Assembly (NCBI GenBank): GCA_003131985.1
Contig: PKWH01000140.1
Location: forward strand, 1 to 9,182
Source of the DNA: Acidobacteriota bacterium
Lineage (GTDB): Bacteria; Acidobacteriota; Terriglobia; Acidiferrales; UBA7541
Length of the DNA: 9,182 nt
Direction of reading: 5' to 3'
Part shown: one piece after another, positions 1-5,467 of the stretch
Layout of the letters: each line of letters starts with the position of its first letter
Position numbering within the stretch: position 1 is the stretch's first letter
Notes under the pieces: model-generated
Database searches by the model: none
What the model was told of the DNA's origin: nothing
What the model saw: the letters and a program-made list of their open reading frames with translations, nothing else
Program-made: the position numbers and the translations under genes

Positions 1-787
1 TCTCGCGCATCCATGCATCCCACTTCGGATAATTTTCCACGTTGGTGCGGTAGTCGTAGAAGAGATCGCTTTGAATGTCGCCTTGGCCGGGCTGATTGAG
101 AAAATAATATTCGTCGGTCCAGAGATCGGGGTCGTGGCGTGAGACGTCGGGATCGTCGCCGACATGGCGGGCACGGGTGGTCGGGAGCGAGAGGAGATTT
201 ACGCGCAGCGCGCTTTCATTCGCAGCGCGATCGGCCCAAAACTTTCGCCGCGCATTCCAATTCGCACCCAGGCCCTCGTTGTGGGCGACGGCGTCTTGTA
301 CGATCAGCGCTTCCACGCGGTCGGGGTGCGCCAGGATCATGCGAAAACCTACCGGGCCGCCGTAATCCTGCATGTAAAGAGTGTAGTGCGAGAGGCCGAG
401 CGCTTCGGTGAAGTGGTTCATGACGTCGGCGATGTGATCGAAGGTGTAGGCGAATTTTTTTGGGTCGGGCCAGTCGCTGTGTCCGAAGCCGGGGTAATCG
501 GGGGCGATCATGTGATAGCGATCGGAAAGGCAGGCGAAGAGAGGCTCGAACATGCGCGATGAAGAGGGAAGTCCGTGGAGGAGGAGTAGCGTGGGCGCGT
601 CTTTCGGACCGGCTTCACGGTAAAAGATGGAGAGGCCGTCGATCTGGATGGTGCGATAAACGGTGGAGTGCTCAGTACGAGGTTCCATGGGGCGTTCCTT
701 TCGCTGGGCTTGGGCCAGCAATGGAAATGCTGCTAGCATTACAGAGGCTGCCAGGATTAACATTTTCGCTGGAGTGGGCGGGGCCAT
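1..787 (-). CDS. Exported alpha/beta hydrolase, Asp-nucleophile type (epoxide hydrolase / haloalkane dehalogenase-like), 3' end cut
   Basis: Reading the minus strand from ATG at 787 gives 262 uninterrupted codons that run off the window. AGGAGG at 797-792 sits just upstream and fixes the start. Residues 1-28 look like a signal peptide (hydrophobic MLILAASVMLAAFPLL, then AQAQ), so a periplasmic location is inferred. The fold is clear: strand plus oxyanion-hole HG at 71-72 (LLLLHGLPSSSRMF), then DYPGFGHSDWP at 97-107, then the nucleophile elbow MQDYGGP with Asp141. An Asp in this position is typical of epoxide hydrolases and haloalkane dehalogenases, whereas esterases use Ser. The cap region starts around 175. 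The catalytic acid and His would lie in the missing part, so activity and substrate cannot be read. A second Met at residue 34 could start a non-exported form, but the ribosome site favours Met1. Confidence 0.9.
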   Translation of the reverse strand, partial: MAPPTPAKMLILAASVMLAAFPLLAQAQRKERPMEPRTEHSTVYRTIQIDGLSIFYREAGPKDAPTLLLLHGLPSSSRMFEPLFACLSDRYHMIAPDYPGFGHSDWPDPKKFAYTFDHIADVMNHFTEALGLSHYTLYMQDYGGPVGFRMILAHPDRVEALIVQDAVAHNEGLGANWNARRKFWADRAANESALRVNLLSLPTTRARHVGDDPDVSRHDPDLWTDEYYFLNQPGQGDIQSDLFYDYRTNVENYPKWDAWMRE

Positions 788-833
788 AATTCCTCCTGCT
801 GCGGAAGGCGGGGATATTCTACGCAACGTTTAG

Positions 834-868
834 CCGGTCGGGTCGAAAATTATTTCTTGGCCGACCGG
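834..868. repeat. 8-bp inverted repeat CCGGTCGG/CCGACCGG
   Basis: Arms at 834-841 and 861-868 are perfect complements around a 19-base AT-rich spacer. It lies at the left end of repeat copy A. It may be a terminal structure of that repeat or, less likely, an operator for the hydrolase gene, which starts 47 bp away in the opposite direction. Confidence 0.5.
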
Positions 869-907
869 GGTGGCGGAGGGAAACATTTGGGAGCGCGGCG
901 TCTAAAC

Positions 908-943
908 CCGCATCCTTTGCAAAAAAAAACGCAAAGGATGCGG
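908..943. repeat. Perfect 13-bp hairpin inside repeat copy A
   Basis: CCGCATCCTTTGC (908-920) and GCAAAGGATGCGG (931-943) are exact reverse complements around a loop of nine A and one C. There is no U-run after either arm, so it is unlikely to be a normal intrinsic terminator. In copy C the right arm is recognisable (AAGGATGCGG) but the left arm is altered, so the hairpin is best preserved here. Confidence 0.7.
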
Positions 944-1189
944 CACCCCCGCGAGTTTCAATTGTGCATGGGTTCAGTCCGGTGCCGCGCGGATGGATTC
1001 GCCACCCGCCAAGTCAAAGATATTTTCGCAAGCTATTGGACGTTTGCAGCCACGCCGACAAGCCTGGAAGATCCGAGCTGAAGGATTAACTAAAGCGCAG
1101 CTTGAGACACCGTTTTCCCCCGGGGTGTGCTTGAAGATCATTGCGACTGGGAAGTTGGCTACGAATCGGCAACCAAGTGGAGGAATGTA

Positions 1190-1212
1190 AAGGGGCGGGA
1201 AGGCCGCCCCTT
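1190..1212 (-). terminator. Intrinsic terminator of the Hsp20-DUF2934 operon
   Basis: AAGGGGCGG (1190-1198) pairs perfectly with CCGCCCCTT (1204-1212) around a 5-base loop. Read on the minus strand it lies about 40 bases past the DUF2934 stop, and the stem is followed by a short T-rich stretch (TTTACATT). The U-run is short, so efficiency may be modest. Confidence 0.65.
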
Positions 1213-1252
1213 CGGAACGATCAGGCGCTTGATGCTTGTAGTGTCGATTGTT

Positions 1253-1435
1253 CTAGTTGCGGCCAGCTAGGCCGGCTATGGTTTTTGCTGGTGCTACGAC
1301 AACTTCGACGGTCAGCTCTTTTTCAGCTCTGACCCAATCCTCGACAGCTTTTCCGGGCCCGCTGCCGCGTCGTACATACAGCTCGTAAGCTCGGTGAGCG
1401 ATATCTTCTCTGGATGGTTCATTGTGTTCGATCAT
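1253..1435 (-). CDS. DUF2934 family small protein
   Basis: A 60-residue protein. Residues about 9-41 carry the DUF2934 signature: an I-A-x-R-A-Y-E-L-Y block (IAHRAYELYVRRGSG), a short Gly-rich turn and an E-D-W-x-x-A-E block (AVEDWVRAEKEL). The family is small, soluble and of unknown biochemical role. The rest is a short Val/Ala-rich tail with no membrane or signal segment. The start ATG at 1435 is set by GAGGAGG a few bases upstream, one of the strongest ribosome sites in the window. It lies 66 bp after the Hsp20 stop with no terminator between, and a terminator follows it, so the two are probably co-transcribed. A stress-related role is only inferred from this pairing. Confidence 0.88.
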   Translation of the reverse strand: MIEHNEPSREDIAHRAYELYVRRGSGPGKAVEDWVRAEKELTVEVVVAPAKTIAGLAGRN

Positions 1436-1501
1436 AGCAACCTCCTCGGTTGTCAGCGTGAGCCACGTACCTCGGCCCCACCGCGTGTGAACTGCGTGGA
1501 A

Positions 1502-1957
1502 CTACTTGCCGTTTGTTGCGACGCTGACTTTGATCTGCTTCGGCTTGGACTCTTCACGCTTGGCCATATGCAGCGTCAAGATCCCGTTGCGATAGTCGGC
1601 GCGAATGTTTTCGGAGTTGACCGTGTTCGGCAGCGAAAAGCTCCGCATGAATGAACCATACGCGCGTTCGATGCGGAGGTAATTGTCTTCCTTGACGCCC
1701 GTGTCGAACTTGCGCTCTCCACGGATGGTCAAAGTGTTGTTTGTAATGCGGACGTCGATGTCCTTCTCTTGAAAATCCGGCAGTTCGGCCTTTACGACCA
1801 ATTCATTCTCGGTTTCGTAAATGTCTACGGCCGGCGCCCAGGTTGCTAGGTCGGCATGAGCCGAGCGGTCGCGAATAAAACTGTCGTCGAATAGACGATT
1901 GACTTCGTTCTGTAGCGTAAGACCACGTAACTGGTCTCTGTGCGTAGTGGTATTCAT
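1502..1957 (-). CDS. Small heat-shock protein, Hsp20 / alpha-crystallin family
   Basis: A 151-residue ATP-independent holdase chaperone, cytoplasmic, expected to form large oligomers that bind unfolding proteins. The alpha-crystallin domain spans about residues 41-137. It opens with WAPAVDIYETENELVVKAELP and contains the IRGERK strand, the YGSFMRSFSLP block at 100-110 and the NGILTL motif at 124-129 near its end. The C-terminal IKV at 142-144 fits the I-x-I/V tail that docks into a neighbour's domain. Residues 1-40 are the usual variable arm. The length is normal for the family. I place the start at ATG 1957: a longer frame beginning at TTG 1969 would encode the ribosome site itself (TTGAGGAGATCC), so it is not a credible start. 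First gene of an operon with DUF2934. Confidence 0.95.
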   Translation of the reverse strand: MNTTTHRDQLRGLTLQNEVNRLFDDSFIRDRSAHADLATWAPAVDIYETENELVVKAELPDFQEKDIDVRITNNTLTIRGERKFDTGVKEDNYLRIERAYGSFMRSFSLPNTVNSENIRADYRNGILTLHMAKREESKPKQIKVSVATNGK

Positions 1958-2353
1958 GGATCTCCTCAAATGTATTGCGGTTTGGTGTGGCCGAGGGTGG
2001 ATCAGGTAACTTCCGTCTTATTCAGGTGAACTGAAGAATCCAGGGTCCGTAATCAGACTGTGCGCATGCTGTCCTCTTGTCAATGGAATAGCGACACGAT
2101 AATGAAAGTAATTTATTTTTTGCGCGTGGGCGCTTCGCAAGACGAGCACACGATAGGCTTTAAAGCCGCCGGACAAGTTCGACCAATTTCCGCAATAAAG
2201 CACCTATTTGCGTTTGCCTAGCCAATTTACCGTGCCGATGCCTGATAAACCGCTTACGGGACAAGTGAAGTGCTACTTCAAAGGTACGGTAATCCGACTA
2301 ATCACGAGTTACCCGGTCCGCTCTGCCTGTGGCATCCACTATGGAATTGAAAA
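1958..2353. other. Gene-free gap between the cytochrome and Hsp20 operons
   Basis: I find no convincing gene. The right half of the Hsp20 leader holds a small inverted repeat, TTCAG at 2021-2025 and CTGAA at 2031-2035, which could be a weak operator; no CIRCE element or clear heat-shock promoter is visible. A GGTAATCCGAC motif at 2288-2298 recurs in three other gaps. No strong terminator is evident for the cytochrome gene ending at 2354. Confidence 0.5.
1961..1967 (-). promoter_or_regulatory. Ribosome binding site that decides the Hsp20 start
   Basis: On the minus strand GAGGAGA lies four bases before ATG 1957. It overlaps the potential TTG start at 1969, which rules out the four-residue-longer reading of the gene. 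Confidence 0.8.
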
Positions 2354-4150
2354 TCAAAAGACAGGGCCTGCCCCCGGGGCGAAAAGGCGATGAAGGGCAC
2401 CCTTCTTTTTCGGAGCGGGTTTCGACGGGGTGGTTGCGGTAACTGGTCCCGCAGGGGCGGCCGATGTGCCCTTGAGGCTGGTCACATAGGAAACCAGAGC
2501 TTCCATATCGGCAGCGTCCACAGGCACTGGCGCCATGCCGGCGGCTCTCATCGGGGCCGTGGGCGCTTTCAGAACGGCTGTCAATTGGGCTGGCGAATAT
2601 TGAATATGGGTCAGGGCTGGCCCAGAAGCGCCGCCTCCGGCCTCTCCGTGGCATGCAGCACAGCCATGGGATTTAAAAATACTCTTCCCCTGGGCGGCGG
2701 CCGCATCGCTGGCGGAATTTCCAGCTGGCGCATTCGATGGGGCGGCTGTCGCAGCAGAGGCGGCCGACGTTTTCCCGAGACCGTCCACATATGAAACCAG
2801 AGCTTCCATATCGGCAGCGTTCACAGTCAGTGGGGTCATGCCGGCGGCTTTCATCTTTGCCGTGGGCGCTTTGAGAACGGCTGTCAATTGGGCTGGCGGG
2901 TACTGAGCGGAAGTGTGAGTCAACGCCGGCCCAGAAGCGCCGCCTCCGGCTTCTCCGTGGCAGGCAGCACAATGCTGAGATTCAAAAATGTTCTTCCCGT
3001 GCGCGGTAGCTGCATCGCTGGCCGAATTTCCGGCTGGCGCTTTCGATGGGGCGGCTGACGCAGGTGTTCCCGCGGCGGCTGGCGCAGGCGAAGTGGACGC
3101 AGCTGCGGGAGCTGTCGCAGCGGTTCCCGCGGCGGCTGGCGCAGGTGAGGTGGACGCAGCTGCGGGAGCTGTCGCTGCGGAGGCAGCCGACGTTCCCCCG
3201 AGGCCGTCCACATAGGAAACCAGAGCTTTCATATCGGCAGCGTTCACGCTCAGCGGGGTCATGCCGGCAGCTTTCATCTGGGCGGTGGGCGTCTTCAGGA
3301 CAGCCGTGAGTTTCGCGGGCGGATACCGACTGGAGGTATGAGTGAGCGCTGGTCCAGAAGCGCCGACTCCGGCATCTCCGTGGCATGCAGCACAATGCTG
3401 AGATTCAAAAATGCTTTTCCCGCGGGCGGAAGTCGCATTGCCGGCAGAGTTTCCCGCAGGTGCTTTCGATGATCCGGATGCGGCAGCCGGTTCCGCTGGG
3501 GCAGGCGCGGCTTCGGCTTCGACCGGTGCCGGCGCAGTACCTTCCTTCCACATTTTCAGGTTAGCTACTTCGGAAGCATTGTGAATTGTGGAGTGGCAAC
3601 CGCTCGAAATGCACGAAATCTGGTTCGTCACGAGGGAGCCCATCGGCGCCATGTGGTTGAGATTCGCCTCAAAATCACGCGTACCTGCATGACAGTGCAG
3701 GCACTGCGAGTTGTTGTACGTGCCATCTAAATGGATGGTCTTGGGGGGACTGCTCACATACTCCATGTAAACGTACCGCAGGCCCTTGAGCTTGTCCTTC
3801 AAGGGACCGTACATGGTGTAGTCAGTATGGCAGGTGTAGCAGGCCTGATTGGGCTGGACGAGGTGGTTCTGAAAATGTTGCGCGGGGATGTAGCTCGGAT
3901 TCAGGACGTACAGACTCTGCCCGTGGGTGACCATGCTGTGGCACGAAATGCAGTATGCCGTCTGTTTGGAACGCTCCATGTGAAAGGACATGCCGGTGCC
4001 TATGCATAGCGTGGGAAGAACGCAGAGGCCTATGAAGGCGAGAATCTTGCCCGTGGCTCCCGCAGTGAACGAGGGACGCACGAGAAACACCCCGGCCAGA
4101 ATGATCGTCAGTACCACCAACGCGACGAGGACTCCGGTTAGTCCAAGCAC
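2354..4150 (-). CDS. Membrane-anchored heptaheme cytochrome: NapC/NirT-type tetraheme module fused to three class I cytochrome c domains
   Basis: A 598-residue protein. Residues about 5-25 and 33-55 are two membrane helices. Four heme sites follow: CISCH (67-71, followed by S-M as in NrfH/NapC), CYTCH (104-108), CLHCH (150-154) and CISSGCH (180-186, an unusual CX4CH). NapC/NrfH proteins oxidise membrane quinol and pass electrons to periplasmic partners. After an Ala/Pro linker come three near-identical cytochrome c domains, at about 228-318, 369-459 and 472-560. Each has CAACHG (C253, C394, C497) and a likely Met ligand in AAGM (297, 438, 539). The C-terminus is basic (APKKKGALHRLF). Inferred role: a quinol-to-periplasm electron wire with built-in carrier domains. 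The start is GTG 4150 with AAGGAG just upstream; no better ATG exists. It lies 58 bp after the 72-residue membrane protein, probably in one operon. The terminal acceptor is unknown. Confidence 0.9.
   Translation of the reverse strand: MLGLTGVLVALVVLTIILAGVFLVRPSFTAGATGKILAFIGLCVLPTLCIGTGMSFHMERSKQTAYCISCHSMVTHGQSLYVLNPSYIPAQHFQNHLVQPNQACYTCHTDYTMYGPLKDKLKGLRYVYMEYVSSPPKTIHLDGTYNNSQCLHCHAGTRDFEANLNHMAPMGSLVTNQISCISSGCHSTIHNASEVANLKMWKEGTAPAPVEAEAAPAPAEPAAASGSSKAPAGNSAGNATSARGKSIFESQHCAACHGDAGVGASGPALTHTSSRYPPAKLTAVLKTPTAQMKAAGMTPLSVNAADMKALVSYVDGLGGTSAASAATAPAAASTSPAPAAAGTAATAPAAASTSPAPAAAGTPASAAPSKAPAGNSASDAATAHGKNIFESQHCAACHGEAGGGASGPALTHTSAQYPPAQLTAVLKAPTAKMKAAGMTPLTVNAADMEALVSYVDGLGKTSAASAATAAPSNAPAGNSASDAAAAQGKSIFKSHGCAACHGEAGGGASGPALTHIQYSPAQLTAVLKAPTAPMRAAGMAPVPVDAADMEALVSYVTSLKGTSAAPAGPVTATTPSKPAPKKKGALHRLFAPGAGPVF
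2471..3469 (-). repeat. Three tandem copies of a cytochrome c domain within one gene
   Basis: Segments 3469-3197, 3046-2774 and 2737-2471 encode about 90 residues each. All share the order KAPAGNSA, G-K-x-I-F, CAACHG, ASGPALTH, QLTAVLK-like, AAGM and ADM-x-ALVSYV. The similarity is visible at base level too, for example in the stretch coding for the ADM-ALVSYV helix in each copy. This points to recent or homogenised internal duplication. The first copy differs most (GDAGVGASG; SRYPPAKL). Confidence 0.9.
3067..3180 (-). repeat. 57-bp tandem duplication in the linker between cytochrome domains 1 and 2
   Basis: Units 3067-3123 and 3124-3180 are 57 bases each and differ at about three positions. 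They encode a 19-residue Ala/Pro/Ser/Thr unit twice (residues about 326-363, STSPAPAAAG in both). The unit is a multiple of three, so the frame is kept. Only this linker is duplicated; the linker between domains 2 and 3 is much shorter. Confidence 0.9.
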
Positions 4151-4208
4151 CGACTCTCCTTGCCATTCGAGGTGATGCCGATTAGTTCCTGATGTCTGTG
4201 CTCGCGCT

Positions 4209-4427
4209 TCATCCGCGGCTCGCGGCGGACGGGGAAACAGCGAAGACCAGCGAAATAAGATAGACCACGGTTCCCAGCCCTATCAAAACTACGCCGACGA
4301 ACGCAAAGAGCAGGAACGAGAGTGGATCAAACCAGAGGAGGCTCACAATTTCCACGAGCAGCCCCAGAATAATCAGGCTGCTCGAAACTTGCAGAGACCG
4401 CTGGATTCCGATCGCACGGAGTTTCAT
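4209..4427 (-). CDS. Small two-helix membrane protein upstream of the heptaheme cytochrome
   Basis: A 72-residue protein I do not recognise as a named family. Residues 1-12 are basic and polar (MKLRAIGIQRSLQ). Two hydrophobic helices follow, at about 14-32 (SSSLIILGLLVEIVSLLWF) and 36-64, joined by a short turn (DPLS), and the tail is short. By the positive-inside rule the N-terminus should be cytoplasmic. There is no cysteine or heme motif. The start ATG 4427 has GGAGG eight bases upstream. It ends 58 bp before the cytochrome GTG with no terminator between, so co-transcription is likely and a role as membrane partner or assembly factor of the cytochrome is a reasonable guess. The protein itself gives no direct evidence for that. 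Confidence 0.8.
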   Translation of the reverse strand: MKLRAIGIQRSLQVSSSLIILGLLVEIVSLLWFDPLSFLLFAFVGVVLIGLGTVVYLISLVFAVSPSAASRG

Positions 4428-4749
4428 TGACGCAGCCTCCGCATTTTCAGTGACTTATTCCGGATGCGTTGTGAACCGCATGGCGTCCGCCGTTCGAAAA
4501 GCACGACAGCTGATTCGCAACACACAATTATTTTCACGAGGAACGAGATCGAATACTGTCTCAAAGCGCACACTTTTGGCGAGCGGGGTTTTTCTTTATG
4601 AATTTCCCGATTTGGAACGCTCCCTCGAAGGTAACGTAATTTCTTGCGTGGAGCACGGAAAGGAGGCATCGGGAACTTACGAAGCGGTATGGGATCGTAG
4701 CCGAGCCGGGGAACACAGGCTACACAGCGGCCGGAAAACCTACTGAAAA

Positions 4750-4782
4750 AAAGAAAAGGGGCGATTGCTCGCCCCTTTCTTT
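4750..4782. terminator. Strong bidirectional intrinsic terminator
   Basis: AAAGGGGCGA (4755-4764) pairs perfectly with TCGCCCCTTT (4769-4778) around the loop TTGC. With one bulge the pairing extends into the flanking A/T bases. Plus-strand RNA would end in UUUCUUU; minus-strand RNA would end in a longer run (UUUUCUUUUUUU), so termination should be stronger for transcripts coming from the right. No recognised gene on either side clearly needs it, which suggests an unannotated transcript or insulation of the cytochrome promoter. Confidence 0.8.
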
Positions 4783-4856
4783 AGTCGCGAAAGGTAACGG
4801 CTGCCGGGCATTGTCCCGTTTTACGGGGAGAAGCCGGCCACGACAAACTCCGCTGG

Positions 4857-5028
4857 ATCGGTCCGTGGTTTGCGTCGCGATGTCACGTCAAGCTTTCGCT
4901 TGTCGGAAACATGCATAGCCCACCACTGACCAAACCTGGGCTTCGCCGTGATGCCGTACCATTCCGAACTGTGTCGAAGCCGTTCTATCGTCCGTGCCCT
5001 GCATAGCTCGTCAAACTTTCGCTTGCCG
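4857..5028. repeat. Imperfect direct repeat, two copies of about 45 bp
   Basis: CGTCAAGCTTTCGCTTGTCG at 4886-4905 recurs at 5009-5028 with two differences. The similarity extends left to ATCG-TCCGTG boxes at 4857 and 4987. The 20-base cores are 123 bp apart, a multiple of three, and on the minus strand both read KRK(L/F)D in the same open frame. Confidence 0.55.
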
Positions 5029-5119
5029 TGTTATCAAGACTCAGATGATTTGAAAGCTTTGGCAAAAGGGTTGTAACTCCGCGCGGGAAATGAGTCAACT
5101 ACACGGCAAAGATTTTTGG

Positions 5120-5159
5120 ATGTGGAAATCTCGGAAAATGTGGAAATGTGGAAATTTCC
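5120..5159. repeat. Short array of ATGTGGAAAT units ending in a palindrome
   Basis: ATGTGGAAAT occurs at 5120-5129, 5138-5147 and 5146-5155. The last copy runs into the perfect palindrome GGAAATTTCC at 5150-5159. It lies between genes. It could be a protein-binding array or a degenerate dispersed element; nothing in the sequence decides this. Confidence 0.6.
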
Positions 5160-5261
5160 GACAAGCACTTCAAAAGATAATTTATGGTTGTACCGGGGTG
5201 GGGAACGGAAGGCTCGGCGAAAAATCCGCCGAAAGGAAAATTTGTCAGAGGCATTTCTTAT

Positions 5262-5281
5262 GTCGCGGCTGAAGCCGCGAC
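5262..5281. repeat. REP-like hairpin, 8-bp perfect stem
   Basis: GTCGCGGC (5262-5269) and GCCGCGAC (5274-5281) flank a TGAA loop. Compact GC-rich hairpins of this kind between genes resemble REP elements. It stands about 50 bp left of dispersed repeat copy B and may be part of the same composite element. Confidence 0.6.
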
Positions 5282-5309
5282 GCACAAAGCCGCGGGACGC
5301 CGGCGCTAC

Positions 5310-5435
5310 GAAAAGCGAACGGTCGGCACCTGCCGAACGGGAGGGTTTGGGAACGCGGCGTCTAAACCCGCACGGTAGATCCGCGGCGCGATGGAAGTGC
5401 GGTGTGAGGTGGAAGGTTGAGCCGCCCGCCCACGC
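5310..5435 (+). repeat. Dispersed intergenic repeat, copy B
   Basis: It begins with a CCGAACGGGAGGGTTTGG block and the core ending TCTAAACCCGCA at 5371, then CGCGGCGC, and ends with GGAAGGTTGAGCCGCCCGCC (5411-5430). Copy C has the same order, with GGAAGGTTGAGGCACCCGCC at its end. Copy B lacks the A-rich hairpin segment seen in copies A and C. It ends a few bases before the carbonic anhydrase promoter. Confidence 0.65.
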
Positions 5436-5438
5436 GCC

Positions 5439-5447
5439 TGTTAGAAT
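5439..5447 (+). promoter_or_regulatory. Extended -10 promoter element of the carbonic anhydrase gene
   Basis: TGTTAGAAT fits the extended -10 pattern TGnTATAAT with one mismatch. It lies 20 bases before the start codon, giving a very short leader that contains the ribosome site AGGGAGA. No good -35 is visible at normal spacing, which extended -10 promoters tolerate. Confidence 0.45.
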
Positions 5448-5467
5448 AAATCTCAGGGAGAATCAGG

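Larger units (their letters stand above)
831..1015 (+). repeat. Dispersed intergenic repeat, copy A
   Basis: The core GGAGCGCGGCGTCTAAACCC at about 890-909 is shared almost exactly with copy B (5350-5369) and with substitutions with copy C (6140-6159). Copy A and copy C also share the flanking order: a GACCGG box, the core, CCGCA, an A-rich stretch, then AAGGATGCGGCAC, and a distal CACCCGCC-like box at 1001-1010. The ends are approximate because the flanks diverge. The copy lies wholly between genes. Confidence 0.65.
788..1252. other. Gene-free gap with repeat copy A and a terminator
   Basis: No frame here looks like a protein on either strand; the short open frames have no ribosome site and cross the repeat. 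The gap holds an inverted repeat at 834-868, a dispersed repeat copy at about 831-1015 with a perfect hairpin at 908-943, and a terminator hairpin at 1190-1212 that closes the minus-strand Hsp20/DUF2934 operon. The segment 1016-1189 shows nothing I can name. The promoter of the hydrolase should lie just right of 797, but I see no clear -35/-10 pair. Confidence 0.6.
4428..5467. other. 1-kb stretch without a convincing gene; promoter region, terminator and several repeats
   Basis: 4428-4750 should hold the promoter of the minus-strand cytochrome operon, but I see no unambiguous -35/-10 pair. A two-way terminator lies at 4750-4782. Left of 5034 the minus strand has an open frame of about 70 codons ending at 4821 that lacks an early start; only its last 31 codons follow an ATG (4916), with a weak ribosome site. 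Direct repeats lie at 4857-5028, a short repeat array at 5120-5159, a REP-like hairpin at 5262-5281 and dispersed repeat copy B at about 5310-5435. Longer open frames across this area cross the repeats, have no ribosome site and do not look like proteins. Confidence 0.6.

Noticed and set aside
2018..2203. 61-codon minus-strand open frame in the Hsp20 upstream gap
   Set aside because: It has no ribosome site and no recognisable protein features, and it lies where the Hsp20 promoter should be.
2390..3309. Several plus-strand open frames antisense to the cytochrome gene
   Set aside because: They are shadows of the GC-rich, Ala/Pro-coding repeats; the minus-strand frame carries seven heme motifs and explains the region.
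4450..4746. 98-codon plus-strand open frame ending right at the terminator
   Set aside because: It starts with GTG without a ribosome site, overlaps the expected promoter of the minus-strand cytochrome operon, and its sequence shows no fold-like pattern of hydrophobic segments or known motifs.
5120..5159. CRISPR-like repeat array
   Set aside because: Units are only 10 bp, spacing is irregular and two units overlap; there are no spacers and no cas genes.
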